64,000 nucleotides of DNA from Hepsetus odoe (lineage: Eukaryota > Chordata > Actinopteri > Characiformes > Hepsetidae): positions 4,105,985-4,169,984 of the forward strand of contig CM029369.1 in the NCBI GenBank assembly GCA_017165825.1, given 5' to 3'. Positions 49,170 through 59,599 of the stretch are shown one piece after another. A program made the position numbers and the translations under genes. Each line of letters begins with the position of its first letter. The stretch's first letter is position 1. Under the pieces are notes generated by a model. That model worked only from the letters and a program-made list of their open reading frames with translations, did not search any database and was not told where the DNA came from.

Positions 49170-49385
49170 GGATCTCCATCTTCACTGAATTAAGAAGACT
49201 TTTCCCCAAATCTCCAGATTAGCGCCCAATTTATGACAGATTCCAACATCAGTTGGTAATCCAAAGGTCAGATGACACCAACAAAAGAAGCAAGAAGCCA
49301 ATTGTATTGTCTTGGACACTCAGCCATGAATGGCTGTGGGATTACCAAAGATCAAGCTCAAATAAACCTTCATTTTGCATATCAT
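49170..49385 (+). other. Probable 3' UTR exon and polyA signal of the ColQ-like gene
   Basis: The coding exon ends TAG immediately followed by a perfect donor (gtgagt, 49098). A good acceptor (ctccctgcag) precedes 49170, and AATAAA lies at 49361-49366. If spliced, the intron starts right at the stop codon. Even if the stop were read through, only seven more codons (GSPSSLN) precede the next stop. Confidence 0.45.
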
Positions 49386-49754
49386 ATTTATGCATTTTTT
49401 TGTTTGTTTTTTAAGTCTTGTTTAATATGACTAGATTTGATCTGGGATTCGACTCAGTGGGGTCTAAAATTCCTCAACAAACCAACATGCCAGAATCAAT
49501 TATCAGCCTGTTTGCACTGGTCTACAAATTCTACCATTTAGCATGGTCTGTTTACAGGGTGTGTTACACTCTCTGCATGCCATGTATCTTTTCCTCTACT
49601 TGCTGTAGAACTGATGAAAGTAGCAAATAAAAAATGAATGCCATGAATAATTTGTCTGACTCAATACCGATGTTGTAGAACCAGGTTATGACCCATCAAA
49701 CACAATCTGGGCTGATGTTAAGTATTAAATCGTGAACACTTCCAGTGATCTACT

Positions 49755-49890
49755 GCAGTGTTTCTTAATCCTGTGCCTGGCAACCAGCAGCACTGGATGG
49801 CTTTACTTTTCCCCGCCCTGATCCAGCTCATAAAGTCCTCCTTAATCAGCTGATCAACTGAACCAGTTTCGTTGAATCAAGAAAACCTTA
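49755..49890. repeat. Possible hAT-like nonautonomous repeat fragment
   Basis: cagtgtttcttaatcctgtg, followed by tccagctcataaagtcc.. and aatcagctgatcaactga.., resembles a common teleost repeat that starts with CAGTGTTTCTCAATCCTGGTCC. This is recognised from memory and I cannot place the second terminus. Confidence 0.4.
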
Positions 49891-50064
49891 AAACTGTGAA
49901 GTCATAGCGAGCAAGACTAACACTGTTTTAAAAGTTTGGAAATATTAAACAAACTTCATAGGTTTCTGCTTTGTAAATATTTTAATGTGCTGTGTGGTTA
50001 CCTGATCAGATCAGTTTAAATGGTTTCAGACCACACATGAGACAAGGTTCATTGAAAATGGTTA

Positions 50065-50283
50065 ACAGGCTGCAAAGTGTCCAAAGATACAAGGATTTAG
50101 ATAAAGGGGTTCCAACCACTCAGCATTCAGCATCAGCAGTAAATGAATCATCTGATCATCTGGAACCATCTACTCCTGTTTCTTCACTGCTTTATATCTT
50201 AAGTTAGATGCTTTGTTCTGATTGGAGGTTCAGACGTAGATCACTGTGTGGATTAACCAACACAGAACTATCAAACTGCTCAG
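50065..50283 (+). repeat. Dispersed repeat of unknown class, copy 2
   Basis: The same family as 39465-39665, colinear over about 200 bp. It continues directly into a 69-bp tandem duplication that is absent from copy 1. Confidence 0.75.
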
Positions 50284-50418
50284 GTACAGAGACTGGACTG
50301 AAAATGAGAGACAACAACACTGTCCTTCAGGAAGATCTGGAGAACTGCTCAGGTACAGAGACTGGACTGAACATGAGAGACAACAACACTGTCCTTCAGG
50401 AAGATCTGGAGAACTGCT
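50281..50418. repeat. 69-bp tandem duplication
   Basis: Two near-identical units, 50281-50349 and 50350-50418, each running from caggtacagagactggactg to ctggagaactgct and differing by single bases. The period is a multiple of three, so frames stay open through it. A diverged single copy may lie near 56418-56600. Confidence 0.85.
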
Positions 50419-50495
50419 CCTCAATGACACATTCATAAACACTAAGGAAACAGGTATCAACTCTTTGAACTCTTTGTCAGTGTGAACACAGCACA

Positions 50496-50700
50496 CAGCG
50501 AAACATAATGAAATGCATCCTTTGAATTTAACCCACACACACCTTGCAGCACTAGTGAGCCTTACATCCAGCCCTGGGGAGCGGTGACGGGGACGGTACC
50601 TTGCTCAGGGGTACCTCAGGGCAACCTTCTGCTCTGGGATTCAAACCCATGACCTTCTGATCCTGGGGCCTAGTCTCTAAACACTAGACTACATCCGCCC
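50496..50700 (-). mobile_element. tRNA-derived SINE (family 2)
   Basis: On the minus strand it starts gggcggatgtagtctagtg, with a B-box-like gggtttgaatccc. Its body matches 59362-59592 in opposite-strand order (gacggggacggtaccttgct versus gacagggacagtacctt). A 20-base A tract follows on the + strand at 50719-50739. Confidence 0.7.
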
Positions 50701-50718
50701 CACTTGAGATATGAACAA

Positions 50719-50739
50719 AAAAAAAAAAAAAAAAAAAAG
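50719..50739. repeat. Poly(A) tract
   Basis: About 20 consecutive A residues 20 bp after the SINE. No gene is seen between 50740 and the FKBP7 promoter. Confidence 0.9.
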
Positions 50740-51599
50740 ATTTTATCCCCACAAATCTGTTTCCCAGTTTAATATTGAACATTTTATGATTTGATGCACG
50801 TTATGAACCAAATAATAGTCCAAATAAATCCCACCGCTGCGTGCCGTGGTAAAAATACCACTTTTTAAATGGATTAAATTACTTATTGGCTGATAAAAGT
50901 TGCTTCTGCTCTTTAGGAAGGCATCGTTTTTCCTTTTGGTAAAGAACGGTGCAGTTTAGGCTTCGCTAAAGTAAAAAAGCAAAGCCGTAAATTTTCCTTA
51001 GCAAAATTCCACCAGTGTTTCCAGTCGTTTCACTCAGTCAGGAACCAGGTGAAGCCCAGTCAGGTGACCTCAGAGGCGAGGAGCCCTGAAGGTCTCCAGG
51101 TGTTTCTTCTTCACCCTCGGTTTCCTGTGAGCACCCCCATGTTGACCACCATGCAAATGAAAGAAACCACACAGAAGAGCAGGTATGATCAGTGTCCACC
51201 TCCAATGACCCTGTGAATGTGATTCAGACTGATTTACACAATAAAAGCCCCCAATTTTGTATCAGATTTTGGTGAGCCCTTCCAAAACAGAGCTGCCTGC
51301 GTTACAGAGCCTGAGCTTTTATTTTTTCTATTTACATGTAAGGAGTACATTTTAGTAAAGTTTTAGATTTTAGTATTAATACTAATACTACATTTAGTAT
51401 TTTATAAAGTAAGAGTAAATCTTCGACCCTGTACTTTTTACTTTTAAACAGTATTTCGGTACTTTTCAGTACTCTGAATGCATTTCAGTACTTTTAACTT
51501 TAGGTTAGGGCATTTTTATCTTTTCACTTTGATTTAAGCCTTTGGACTTTTATATTCGAGAGCAGAAGTCAACTCGGTGCTTTCTCACACTGCTCTCTG

Positions 51600-51716
51600 T
51601 TCTGCTGGGGTGAAGACGGCTTCCCTCTCCGTCCGTCTCTGGACGTCCCATCTGCGGAGGCTGGGTTTCCGGAAGGGGCGGAGTGGGACTTTGTGCCACG
51701 CAGACAGAAGCGCAAG
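51600..51716 (+). promoter_or_regulatory. fkbp7: FKBP7 proximal promoter / 5' UTR, GC-rich
   Basis: A locally GC-rich stretch in otherwise AT-rich DNA, with a GC-box-like ggaaggggcggagtggg at about 51671-51687 and no TATA box, directly before the start codon. It is consistent with a housekeeping TATA-less promoter. Confidence 0.45.
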
Positions 51717-51981
51717 ATGTCCGAGCGGAGCGGCGTTTACTTCATCCTGTCCCTGCAGCTCCTCGCCTCAGTCCTGCTCCTTTCCGCCGCTGGACCAGAG
51801 GACGGGCTGAAGGTGGAGGTGCTGTTCCTGCCCGAGAACTGCACTCAGAAGGCGCGGAAGGGGGACCTGCTGAACGCCCACTATGACGGCTATCTGTCCC
51901 GGGACGGCTCCCAGTTCTACTGCAGGTCTGCAGCACACCACTCAGCGCACGCAGGACATGTCTCAGTGGATCTTTCCCTCA

Positions 51982-52035
<54 letters not shown>

Positions 52036-52334
52036 GTCGCGTTGCTAAACGTGGAGAACCTCACTGGTTCGTCCTGGGGGTCGGGGAGGTGATCAAGGGT
52101 CTGGATTTGGGGCTGAAAGACATGTGCCCCGGCGAGAAGCGCAAAATCACAATCCCACCATCACTGGCCTTTGGAGAAAAGGGCAAAGGTGCGTTTACTT
52201 CTGCACACGCTCATCATCATTTATTATTAGTAGTAGTAGTGAGAGTAATTATTGTTGGTATTATTTCTTCGTGTTGGTTTTAATAATAGTAGTACGGGAG
52301 GGACTGCATGAGCACCATTGCTCTTAACTTGTAG

Positions 52335-52396
<62 letters not shown>

Positions 52397-52816
52397 GGAT
52401 GGACAGGGTTAGAAATGAGGAGTATATTAGAGGGACAGATCAGGTTGGACAGTTTGGAGACAAAGTTAGAGAAGCAAGGTTGCCTTGGTTTGGACATGTC
52501 CAGAGGAGAGACGAGGAGTATATGGGGAGGAGGATGTTGAAGATGGAGCTGCCAGGAAAGAGGAGAAGAGGAAGACCAGAGAGGAGGTTCATGGACGTGG
52601 TGAGAGAGGACATGCAGTTTGAAGGAGGAAGATGCAGAGGACCGGAAGAAATGGAAGCAGATGATCCACTTTGGCGACCCTTAAATGGGAGCAGCCGAGA
52701 GAAGATTGCTGCTGCTGTTGTTGTTGCTCAAAATCTGGAACCCAGCCCCCTGCAGGCATTTAATATACAGATTCCAGATGTATTGTAAAGGTCACGATGT
52801 ACAGGTTAAAAAAAGT

Positions 52817-52853
<37 letters not shown>

Positions 52854-53419
52854 CTCCAGGACCAAACTGTATTTAGCAGCCTGGTGTTTAAAGTGTGATG
52901 GTTTCTGAGACTGTTGGTTCATGATGTCTGAAATGGCTGGATAATGTAAAAATAAAAATAATTTATTGATTTTATACGGTTTATATCCAGTCTTTAAATG
53001 AAACTTATCCTTTGTTGGTTTCATGTCCCAGATCCTGTGCCACCCAATGCGACAGTGATCTTCGAGGTGGAGCTTTTGCACGTGAGACGAGGACCACGCA
53101 GCATCGAAGCCTTCAAAGAAATGGACATCAACAATGACCAGTCTCTTACAAAAGAAGAGGTCATTTGTCTTAAGAAACGAAATCCACAGACATCTCTCAT
53201 TTGCACTCTTTAGAGACTTAATAATAAAGTAAAAATGTTTCATTTCTTGACTTCCAGGTGTATCAGCATTTGAAGCTGGAAGCGAAGAAGTTGAACGTGC
53301 AGAAAGAAGAGTCCTACTTCAGTGAAGTTGTCACTGATGTGTTCCGTAGGAACGACCAAGACTCAGATGGGCTTTTGTCCATTAAGGAGTATAACGTCTA
53401 CGAGCATGACGAGCTGTAG
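51717..53419 (+). CDS. fkbp7: FKBP7, ER-resident FK506-binding protein with EF-hands
   Basis: Peptidyl-prolyl isomerase-family protein of the ER lumen that in mammals associates with BiP. Exons: 51717-51925, 52037-52188, 53032-53159 and 53258-53419, totalling 651 nt (216 aa plus stop). Order: signal peptide at residues 5-25 (VYFILSLQLLASVLLLSAAG); an FKBP domain with FVLGVGEVIKGLD and DMCPGEKRKITIPP; GPRSIEAFKEMD; EF-hand loops DINNDQSLTKEE and DQDSDGLLSIKE, both with canonical ligands at positions 1, 3, 5 and 12; and C-terminal NVYEHDEL with the HDEL retrieval signal. N-glycosylation sequons are NCT (residue 41) and NAT. I chose the ATG at 51717 because the in-frame codon eight upstream is GTG. 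Human FKBP7 is 222 aa and lies next to the 3' side of TTN. Confidence 0.96.
51984..52034. repeat. (TC)n microsatellite forming the FKBP7 intron-1 polypyrimidine tract
   Basis: About 25 TC repeats running directly into the acceptor ccag at 52033-52036. The intron is only 111 nt, so the repeat makes up almost half of it. Confidence 0.95.
52333..52396. repeat. (ATT)n microsatellite in FKBP7 intron 2
   Basis: About 20 att repeats, directly followed by the LINE fragment at 52397. Confidence 0.95.
52397..52720 (+). mobile_element. Non-LTR retrotransposon 3' fragment (RTE-like) in FKBP7 intron 2
   Basis: It encodes the C-terminal end of a reverse-transcriptase polyprotein: WFGHVQRRDEEYMGRRML, then GKRRRGRPERRFMDVV, and ends with tggcgacccttaaatgggag. 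The WFGHV.R.D..., RGRP and W-rich C-terminus is typical of RTE/BovB-type and related fish LINEs. An antisense relative lies at 59905-60245. It is 5' truncated; clade assignment is tentative. Confidence 0.8.
52818..52851. repeat. (CA)n microsatellite
   Basis: About 16 ca repeats in FKBP7 intron 2. Confidence 0.93.
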
Positions 53420-53473
53420 CAGCGCTGCCTCACGGACATTTTTTTTTCTTTAAAAGAACCACTGAATACTTTT

Positions 53474-53479
53474 AATAAA
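53474..53479 (+). promoter_or_regulatory. fkbp7: Polyadenylation signal, FKBP7
   Basis: AATAAA 55 bp after the FKBP7 stop, giving a very short 3' UTR. Confidence 0.75.
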
Positions 53480-53714
53480 GATTTTTGATAACTGTGTAAT
53501 TCAGTTACTATTCCTATGTATTTTGCTCTTTAGCATGAAAGGCATAACACGAATTGTCATGGCATAAGTCACGTTTTATGAAGGGATGGGACGCCCGTTT
53601 ATGTCCATTAATAAATATCTTTTAATGTTGCCTGAAATTAGAATAAGAGCTACAAACAGTCTCTCCTGACAGATTAAAGCACCAGTCACAAGCTGAAAGG
53701 TTTGGGAAACAGCC

Positions 53715-53950
53715 CGATGCTGCAGTGTGTAGCGCTGTCTCCTCACAGCGAGAAGGTCCTGGGTCTGATTCCCACACGGGACGGTTCGGATCCTTTCATG
53801 TCTGCGTGTTCTCCCCGTGTCTGCGTGGGTTTCCTCTCAGCTCAGGTGGATTGGAGATGCTAAATTGCCTGTAGGTGTGAGTGCTTGTCTGTGTGTCAAT
53901 AAAGCACCCCACTGTGACCTTAAGGACAAGCGGCTATGAAAATGAGTAAT
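53715..53950 (+). mobile_element. tRNA-derived SINE (family 3)
   Basis: The head ctgcagtgtgtagcgctgtc with ctgggtctgattcccacac as a degenerate B-box region is followed by the common teleost body gttctccccgtgtctgcgtg and the tail ggctatgaaaatgagt. It lies just downstream of FKBP7. An antisense copy of the same family is at 54893-55080. Confidence 0.8.
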
Positions 53951-54210
53951 TGGGACAGTTGTGATGATTTTCTGGATTATATCTACAATTATTTGCTAGA
54001 AATAAAGCTCCAGGATGTGGATTCTCTCCATAAAAGAACAGCAGATCCTTTTTTGTTGGTCTTCTGGCACAGCTGACTCATTTAAGGGGTGCGTGATGAG
54101 TGAAACAGTCCTCATTACTGCAGGAGTGTATTCCTCCTGTAACACAATGTGAAATTTTATTATGACTCGATCAATTTTATTATGTGAGTCTTGCAATGAT
54201 TGATACATTC

Positions 54211-54395
54211 ATGGCATTTATCAGACGCTCTTATCCAGAGTTATGTCCTGATTACAGGGACAGTCGCCCTGGAGACACTCAGGGTTAAGGGACTTGCTCA
54301 GGGACCCAGTGGTGATAGTGTTTGAGGTGGGATTCGAACCTGGGACCTCTTGAGCCATAGGTCCATAGGCAAGCACCCACCACTAGACACCTCCA
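54211..54395 (-). mobile_element. tRNA-derived SINE (family 1)
   Basis: Minus-strand copy of the element at 46137-46342. It begins on the + strand with ggcatttatcagacgctctt and ends with the tRNA-like head complement (ggcaagcacccaccactaga). Confidence 0.83.
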
Positions 54396-54597
54396 CAGAT
54401 ACAGGCAGGCAGGGTCAATGCTTTGGTTTTAACGAGGCAGGGATTGCTCATGGACCCTGTCCAGAAAGACTGCACAAATAAGAACCCGTTCCATAAAGGA
54501 AGGTTCGTATTTCACCTCTGAAGTGCATGAATGACCGTGATAGTCATTGACAAAAACGTTTTACATTTATAGGCCAATAATGTCTAAAATATTATAA

Positions 54598-54728
54598 ATG
54601 AGCAGAACAAGCATCTCAAGACATGAAGCAGTGAAGATACTAGTTCAGATGATTCCAGATGATCAGGTGATTAGTTTACTGCTCAAGGTCAGAGTGGTTG
54701 GAACCCCTTTATCTAGAACCTTGTCCTC
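54598..54728 (-). repeat. Dispersed repeat of unknown class, copy 3 (antisense, partial)
   Basis: The complement of this stretch matches the middle of copies 1 and 2: aaggggttccaacc..., tcacctgatcatctggaat, tcttcactgcttcatgtctt. Confidence 0.7.
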
Positions 54729-54892
54729 AAATGTTATCCTTGTAACATTTGTCCTCATTTTTCATTTGATCTGGCTTTTCCACAGGTTGAGTTAAATTGT
54801 TCTCCCGAGATAAAAGTTTTAATTACATCTTATCAATGAGACTCAAATAGATCATGAAATATCTCTAGGGGTTTCTGTTCATCATTGAAATC

Positions 54893-55080
54893 GAATATAT
54901 ATGAAACTATAGCAGATCACCAGTCCATCACAGGGGAGACACACACTCAGATGTGGGTGTTGTCAGAACATGGCAAACTCCACCTGGAGTGCACCCGGAC
55001 TGCCCCAGCTGGGAATCGAACCCAGGACCATCTCGCTGTGATGGGACAGCCCTGCCCACTGCACCACTGTCCCACCTGGT
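54893..55080 (-). mobile_element. tRNA-derived SINE (family 3), antisense
   Basis: The minus strand reads ccaggtgggacagtggtgca..., tcctgggttcgattcccagc, then a body ending tgatggactggtgatctgct. It has an intact B-box-like ggttcgattcc. Confidence 0.75.
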
Positions 55081-55249
55081 GAGAGAAGAGCATGGTTGTG
55101 TTCTTTTACCTAACAACAGGAATATTTCATTTACACACATATTGCAATTCAGAAATAATCCACTTGGGGAGTCTCTAATGCAAAGAATGCAGGAACAGCT
55201 GACTCTCCACAGGGTTATGGTGTATATTCAAGAGAATATTGCAGATAAA

Positions 55250-55267
55250 GAAAAAAAAAAAAAAAAT
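55250..55267. repeat. A-rich tract; 55270-56230 otherwise featureless
   Basis: A short poly(A). From here to about 56230 I see only AT-rich unique-looking sequence with no gene, RNA or clear repeat. Confidence 0.6.
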
Positions 55268-56229
55268 CAGCATCACTGTTTAAGTGACATGCCAGCTACT
55301 GGCCTAAAACTAAACATCTAGTTGTCATTTCTCACTGTTTAAATAGCTAGGAAGTCCAAAATTTTATAACCAGTAGGCATTTCTATAAACGAATCATGAC
55401 AGTTCAATAAACCCAAATGTAGCCCAGCTTGTAAGTGAATAGTAATCCTTAGAATGCAATAGCCTGGGATTCTCTGGATTTTTATTTTATGTCATGCCCA
55501 TGTTCTGCTGCTTCTCCAAGAGACATAATCTATCACCTTGGAATGTCCCGGTCTGGATGATGACTACTTCTTTAACTATGCTCACAGGCCAAACAGACAC
55601 CCCCTCCTTGTTCCAATGAAATAAAGAAGAATTCTTTCCCAAGATGAGGTTTACAGGCTCTCTATAAGCGAATTAGGCAGGAACCCCACTTTCTGAGCAA
55701 GACTGGTTTCCCTGTAAGTGAAAAGCTCAACAGTATGTAAGCTGAAGGGCCTATTCCCTTTCCCCCACTAAAAGAACTCAAGATATGACATAAGCCATGT
55801 CCAAGCCAACATTCTGAGCAGAGCCAGATAGGAGGGGGCGGGGTGTCTTAAAAGAACAGGAAAAAGCATTGAAATGCAGTCAGCACACTTTAACTTTGAA
55901 TGTAAATTCAACAATCTAGGACATGTCTTAGCAAAGGACTTGTTTTATTATTCACACTATTCGAATTTAACCCTGTGCAGAAGAAAGAGGACCGTTCATT
56001 ACTATTTTAGCTCATTTAACGGCTTTTTTGATGAACAATACTGAGCACAGGTCCTGATCTACATCTTCATTTTCTATATATTTTGCAGGAAAACGAGGCA
56101 ATAAGTATAGTGACTGAAGCAGAACGTGTCAACATACCATATCGTTTCTTTTCCTTCTTGATTATCTGGTAGCTTCCAGAGCTGGATGGGTTCCTCCCCT
56201 GGTTTCTTCCTGAACTTTTAGGGAATTTT

Positions 56230-56610
56230 GCCTCTGTTCACTTGGAGCTCAGATGTTGATCCAGTATATCGACAGTTGTCAAAAATGCATTTCTTTGAGT
56301 CGTCTTGAGGAATAGCTCTCCAGGCTTCTTGAAGGATGTTCTGAAGCTAATCTTTGGATGTTGGCTGTCTTTTGTTCTGTTCTCCTTCAAGATGACCCCA
56401 CACTTCTTCTGCATCTGAAATTGTTCAGCTATAGAGACTGTAGTGAAAATGAGAGCCAAAAAATGTATCCTTAAGGAAGGCTGAGTACTATTCCACTATT
56501 CTTCTTCTTTCGGCTGCTCCAGTTTAGGGGTTACCACAGCATTTCATCTGTCTCCAGGATACTGTTCCTCAACAATACATTCAAAAATTCAGGAAAACCT
56601 AGTTCTTTGG
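56230..56610. repeat. Composite of old repeat fragments
   Basis: 56258-56405 resembles a common fish DNA-transposon-derived repeat (tccaggcttcttgaaggatg ... caagatgaccccacacttct), recalled from memory. 56400-56470 and 56563-56610 resemble the sequence around the 69-bp duplication at 50281. 56498-56550 is a short antisense 3' end of the LINE seen at 59905-60245 (cggctgctccagtttagggg). Confidence 0.45.
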
Positions 56611-57783
56611 AAGTAGAATATGAAGAAACAAGGGGTGGAAGACTATTGCATAGCAGTGTTTGTTATTGTTTCATATTCCATTACCCATTACAAGCCTCGA
56701 GTCAAATTAACCTTAGATATATCTCATACATTATCTCTAACCAGACACGAGTAAAACCATCAAACTCCCTTCTTTTCTTCTAACCCGTCACTGGCCTTTG
56801 AGGTGCAGTTGTTCTGTGGGACATGTGGATATCCAGTGGTCGTCTTGATTACAGGTGTCACAGGTGTGAGTAAATGCTGGTTAAAGACCACCAGGAGAGA
56901 GCAGGGTTAAAGGAGATCATTGGTTTCACACCAGCCACCTCAGGTTCCCATGGGCAGAGTTTGGTGCTGTCCTTTAGTTCTGACTTTTCAGAAGAGGATC
57001 CAATGAAATTAGCATGTACTGGAAGACTGGACTCTCTTGAACCCTAAAAAAGAAAATGGGAAATGGAGGCTTGTGTAGACAAATTCCTGGACACTGAGGA
57101 GTGACTAGATGCTCTAACTTGTTGTGAAGCTGCAGCCCCCATAGCATGTTGAGAATTCCCAGGCAGCACTGTGCATTATCACAGAGTTTCTTTGTGTGAG
57201 TATGAAAACGTCCATTGTGCAATAAGGCTTAACACATCTTCAGTAATAAGTTCAAATATAGCTGTGCAAGCTGGAGCCTCAAAACTGAAGCGGAGATGAT
57301 AGGGCATGCTCAAAAGCAGTTAAAAAAGGCCCAATATTAATTCACACTTATCATCTGCAATAGAAAATAATAACACAAAATACATGCAATGCTATAAAGA
57401 TATAAAAGTGCACATTATTTTACTTTTAAAGGATTTATTGCCACGTATTTGCCAGAACACAGTGTAAAGCAGTGAATGCAGTCCAATGGCTGCAGATCAG
57501 TAGATACCTTCAGTGGATCAAAAAGGGAAAACAAGTATGTGGCCAGTTCCTTTTGGGGAAAGTTGGCAAAGTTTGACTGCAAATGTGCTGAAAAACATGC
57601 CCTGCAAGCTGTGAGACTGCTTTACATGATGCAAAAAAAAAAAGGAAAAACAGAGACAAAGAGCTGTTAAAGCTTGTTGTGGACAACTTCTCTTATCCTG
57701 GAGTTAAAAAGCCATCCATGTAAAGTGTTTTGAGGGAAAATATTGGTGTTAACAATAAAGGACATCAAACCTCATCCAAAAAG

Positions 57784-57995
57784 GCAAAGTGAAAGTGACT
57801 ATGTGCCATTGTGAAACACAGCAACAAATCGACGTGTTGATTGAATGCACAGAGAAAGTTTTAAATAGCTTTAAATAGCTGCCCCCTGCTGCACGGTGTG
57901 TATGCGTGAAAAGCAGAGGTTGAATCCTGTTGCGGCTCACTGTGTGTGGTGCTGTGATTCACATATAGTCACTTTCACTTTGTGCTCTGCAAATG
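57784..57995. mobile_element. Head-to-head pair of family 2 SINE fragments (inverted repeat)
   Basis: The left end aaagtgaaagtgactatgtg recurs as its complement at the right end (cacatatagtcactttcact). Between them lie a truncated forward copy and a longer reverse copy containing the family's ggggcagctatt box in complement. A 30-bp remnant of the same tail is at about 58405-58430. Confidence 0.6.
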
Positions 57996-59004
57996 TTTCA
58001 TTTCTGAGTATTCATTTGGAAGCCTCTCTTTTTTGCTATTGGAGCCGCTATGGTTCCAAGAATGAGAACATTCTGGGCTGAGATTGTCTTGTGTGTACGG
58101 AGTGCAATGCCAAATGAATTTCTTTAGAGGAACGTATTGAAGGAGGAGGAGTTTAGGTCTTTATGACTGACTTTGAATTTCTGGGAGCAGATCCAGAAGT
58201 CACTCTGTAGGCCAGCGTTAGTGACCTAAGTTTGATTTTGGGCAGCAAGTGGTGGCCAATAAAATGCAAATGTTCTGCTCTCAGAAGTCAGAAGAACTGG
58301 GAAGAACCGGATTATCATGAAGAGATCAATTGCTTATCACTGAGTCACCCACAGAGTCTAAATTAATCTCACAGTTACATAGGATAAAAAAAATTTTTAA
58401 AAAAGATAGTCACTTTCATTTTCACTTAAAAATCTAAGTCAATTTCCATTCTACTGCCAGAATGGCCAATGGGGCTCTGTGTGAGGCTGTCCTGCCAAAA
58501 TAAGCAAATCTACACACACATCTAGAAGGCATCGTGGAACATGAGGTGAAATCTGTTAAACAAAATTGAGTTTTCCTGTTGGGAAGGGCAGGAAGTGAAG
58601 AGGTGCAGTGGTGGATGAGCTGCAACAACTAAAGCCAACAGAGCAAACAACATCTGTATCCAAGGGGTTCTGCTTTGCATGAGATCAACACTAACATGAT
58701 CTGCTGGTTCAAAGTCCAGGATAATAGACTTCAGACACAATCATTACAAACGATTGCAAACTTTATATGGCACAAGAACCACGCGGTTTCCGTTAATCCT
58801 TCTACTGTTAGTGTAGAGCAGTCTGAAAATCACTGTCAGCTTTTATTTATGTTGGGGGGATAATTCCTCCAGTCATGAGCCACTTCCACTGCTTCACTTG
58901 TGGTTTACTTCACTCTCTCTAGATGATATTCTCGAGAACTCTTCCCTGCTTGAACCAATGCTTCTGACCATATCCTCTGAACCTCCTCTTAGCCATTGAA
59001 AAAT

Positions 59005-59340
59005 GAATAGTTCTGTGATAACTGGCCATGTTCCATCTGCTTTCAAGTCATCAGCGATCAGGGTAGTCCTCAGAAAGCTTGGTCAACATCACTGATGAAG
59101 CAACGATGGACAGGGATTTCTTCATTCTTCCTCTCCAACATTCAAGATCATGTATATGACCTGCTTCTACCTAAAAACAAGGCCAGTCTGAATTCAGAAC
59201 AGTGCAGTCTGAAGAACCTGCACTTTGGACAGTCACTGAAGAACTTCACCAGCTAAGCTATCCTCATCTGTAATCCTTCTGCAGCTTTTGATAAAGTCAG
59301 ATCCTCCTGGCTTTGCTCATCAGCAGCAGTATCATTGGCT
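59005..59340 (+). mobile_element. Degenerate L2-like LINE reverse-transcriptase fragment
   Basis: Translates with frameshifts to TGHVPSAFKSSAIR..LRKLG, which matches the GHVP..FK.A.I.P..KK.G region of L2/CR1-type reverse transcriptases, and later to PSAAFDKV, resembling the L2 AFDTV motif. It is heavily decayed. It is separated from the matching C-terminal part (59600-59905) by a SINE insertion. Confidence 0.6.
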
Positions 59341-59361
59341 CTCCCTGCCAAAGATTTGCAG

Positions 59362-59592
59362 TGTGAAGTGAAAGTGACTATTTGTCATTGTGAAACACAA
59401 CAAAATTCAACCTCTGATTTTAGCCCACAGACAACGTGGAGAAGGGGCAGCTATTTAATGCACCTGAGGAGCAGTGACAGGGACAGTACCTTATTCAAGG
59501 GTAACGCCGTCCAACTTACTGATCTGGGATTCGAACCCATGACTTTCTGATCCTGGGGCTTATTCCTGAACCTCTAGGCCACCGCTGCCTCC
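59362..59592 (-). mobile_element. tRNA-derived SINE (family 2), fullest copy
   Basis: The minus strand begins ggcagcggtggcctagagg, with tcatgggttcgaatcccag as a B box, and runs to a tail whose complement is gaagtgaaagtgact. It is inserted within the L2-like element. Confidence 0.8.
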
Positions 59593-59599
59593 CCCTTGA

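Noticed and set aside
51693..51716. In-frame GTG extension of FKBP7 (VPRRQKRK)
   Set aside because: GTG is not a normal vertebrate start, and a basic octapeptide before the signal sequence is less plausible than the ATG at 51717.
52189..52283. Reading of FKBP7 straight through exon 2 to 52283
   Set aside because: A donor (gtgcgt) at 52189 and the matching exon at 53032 restore the FKBP domain end; the readthrough is intron sequence.
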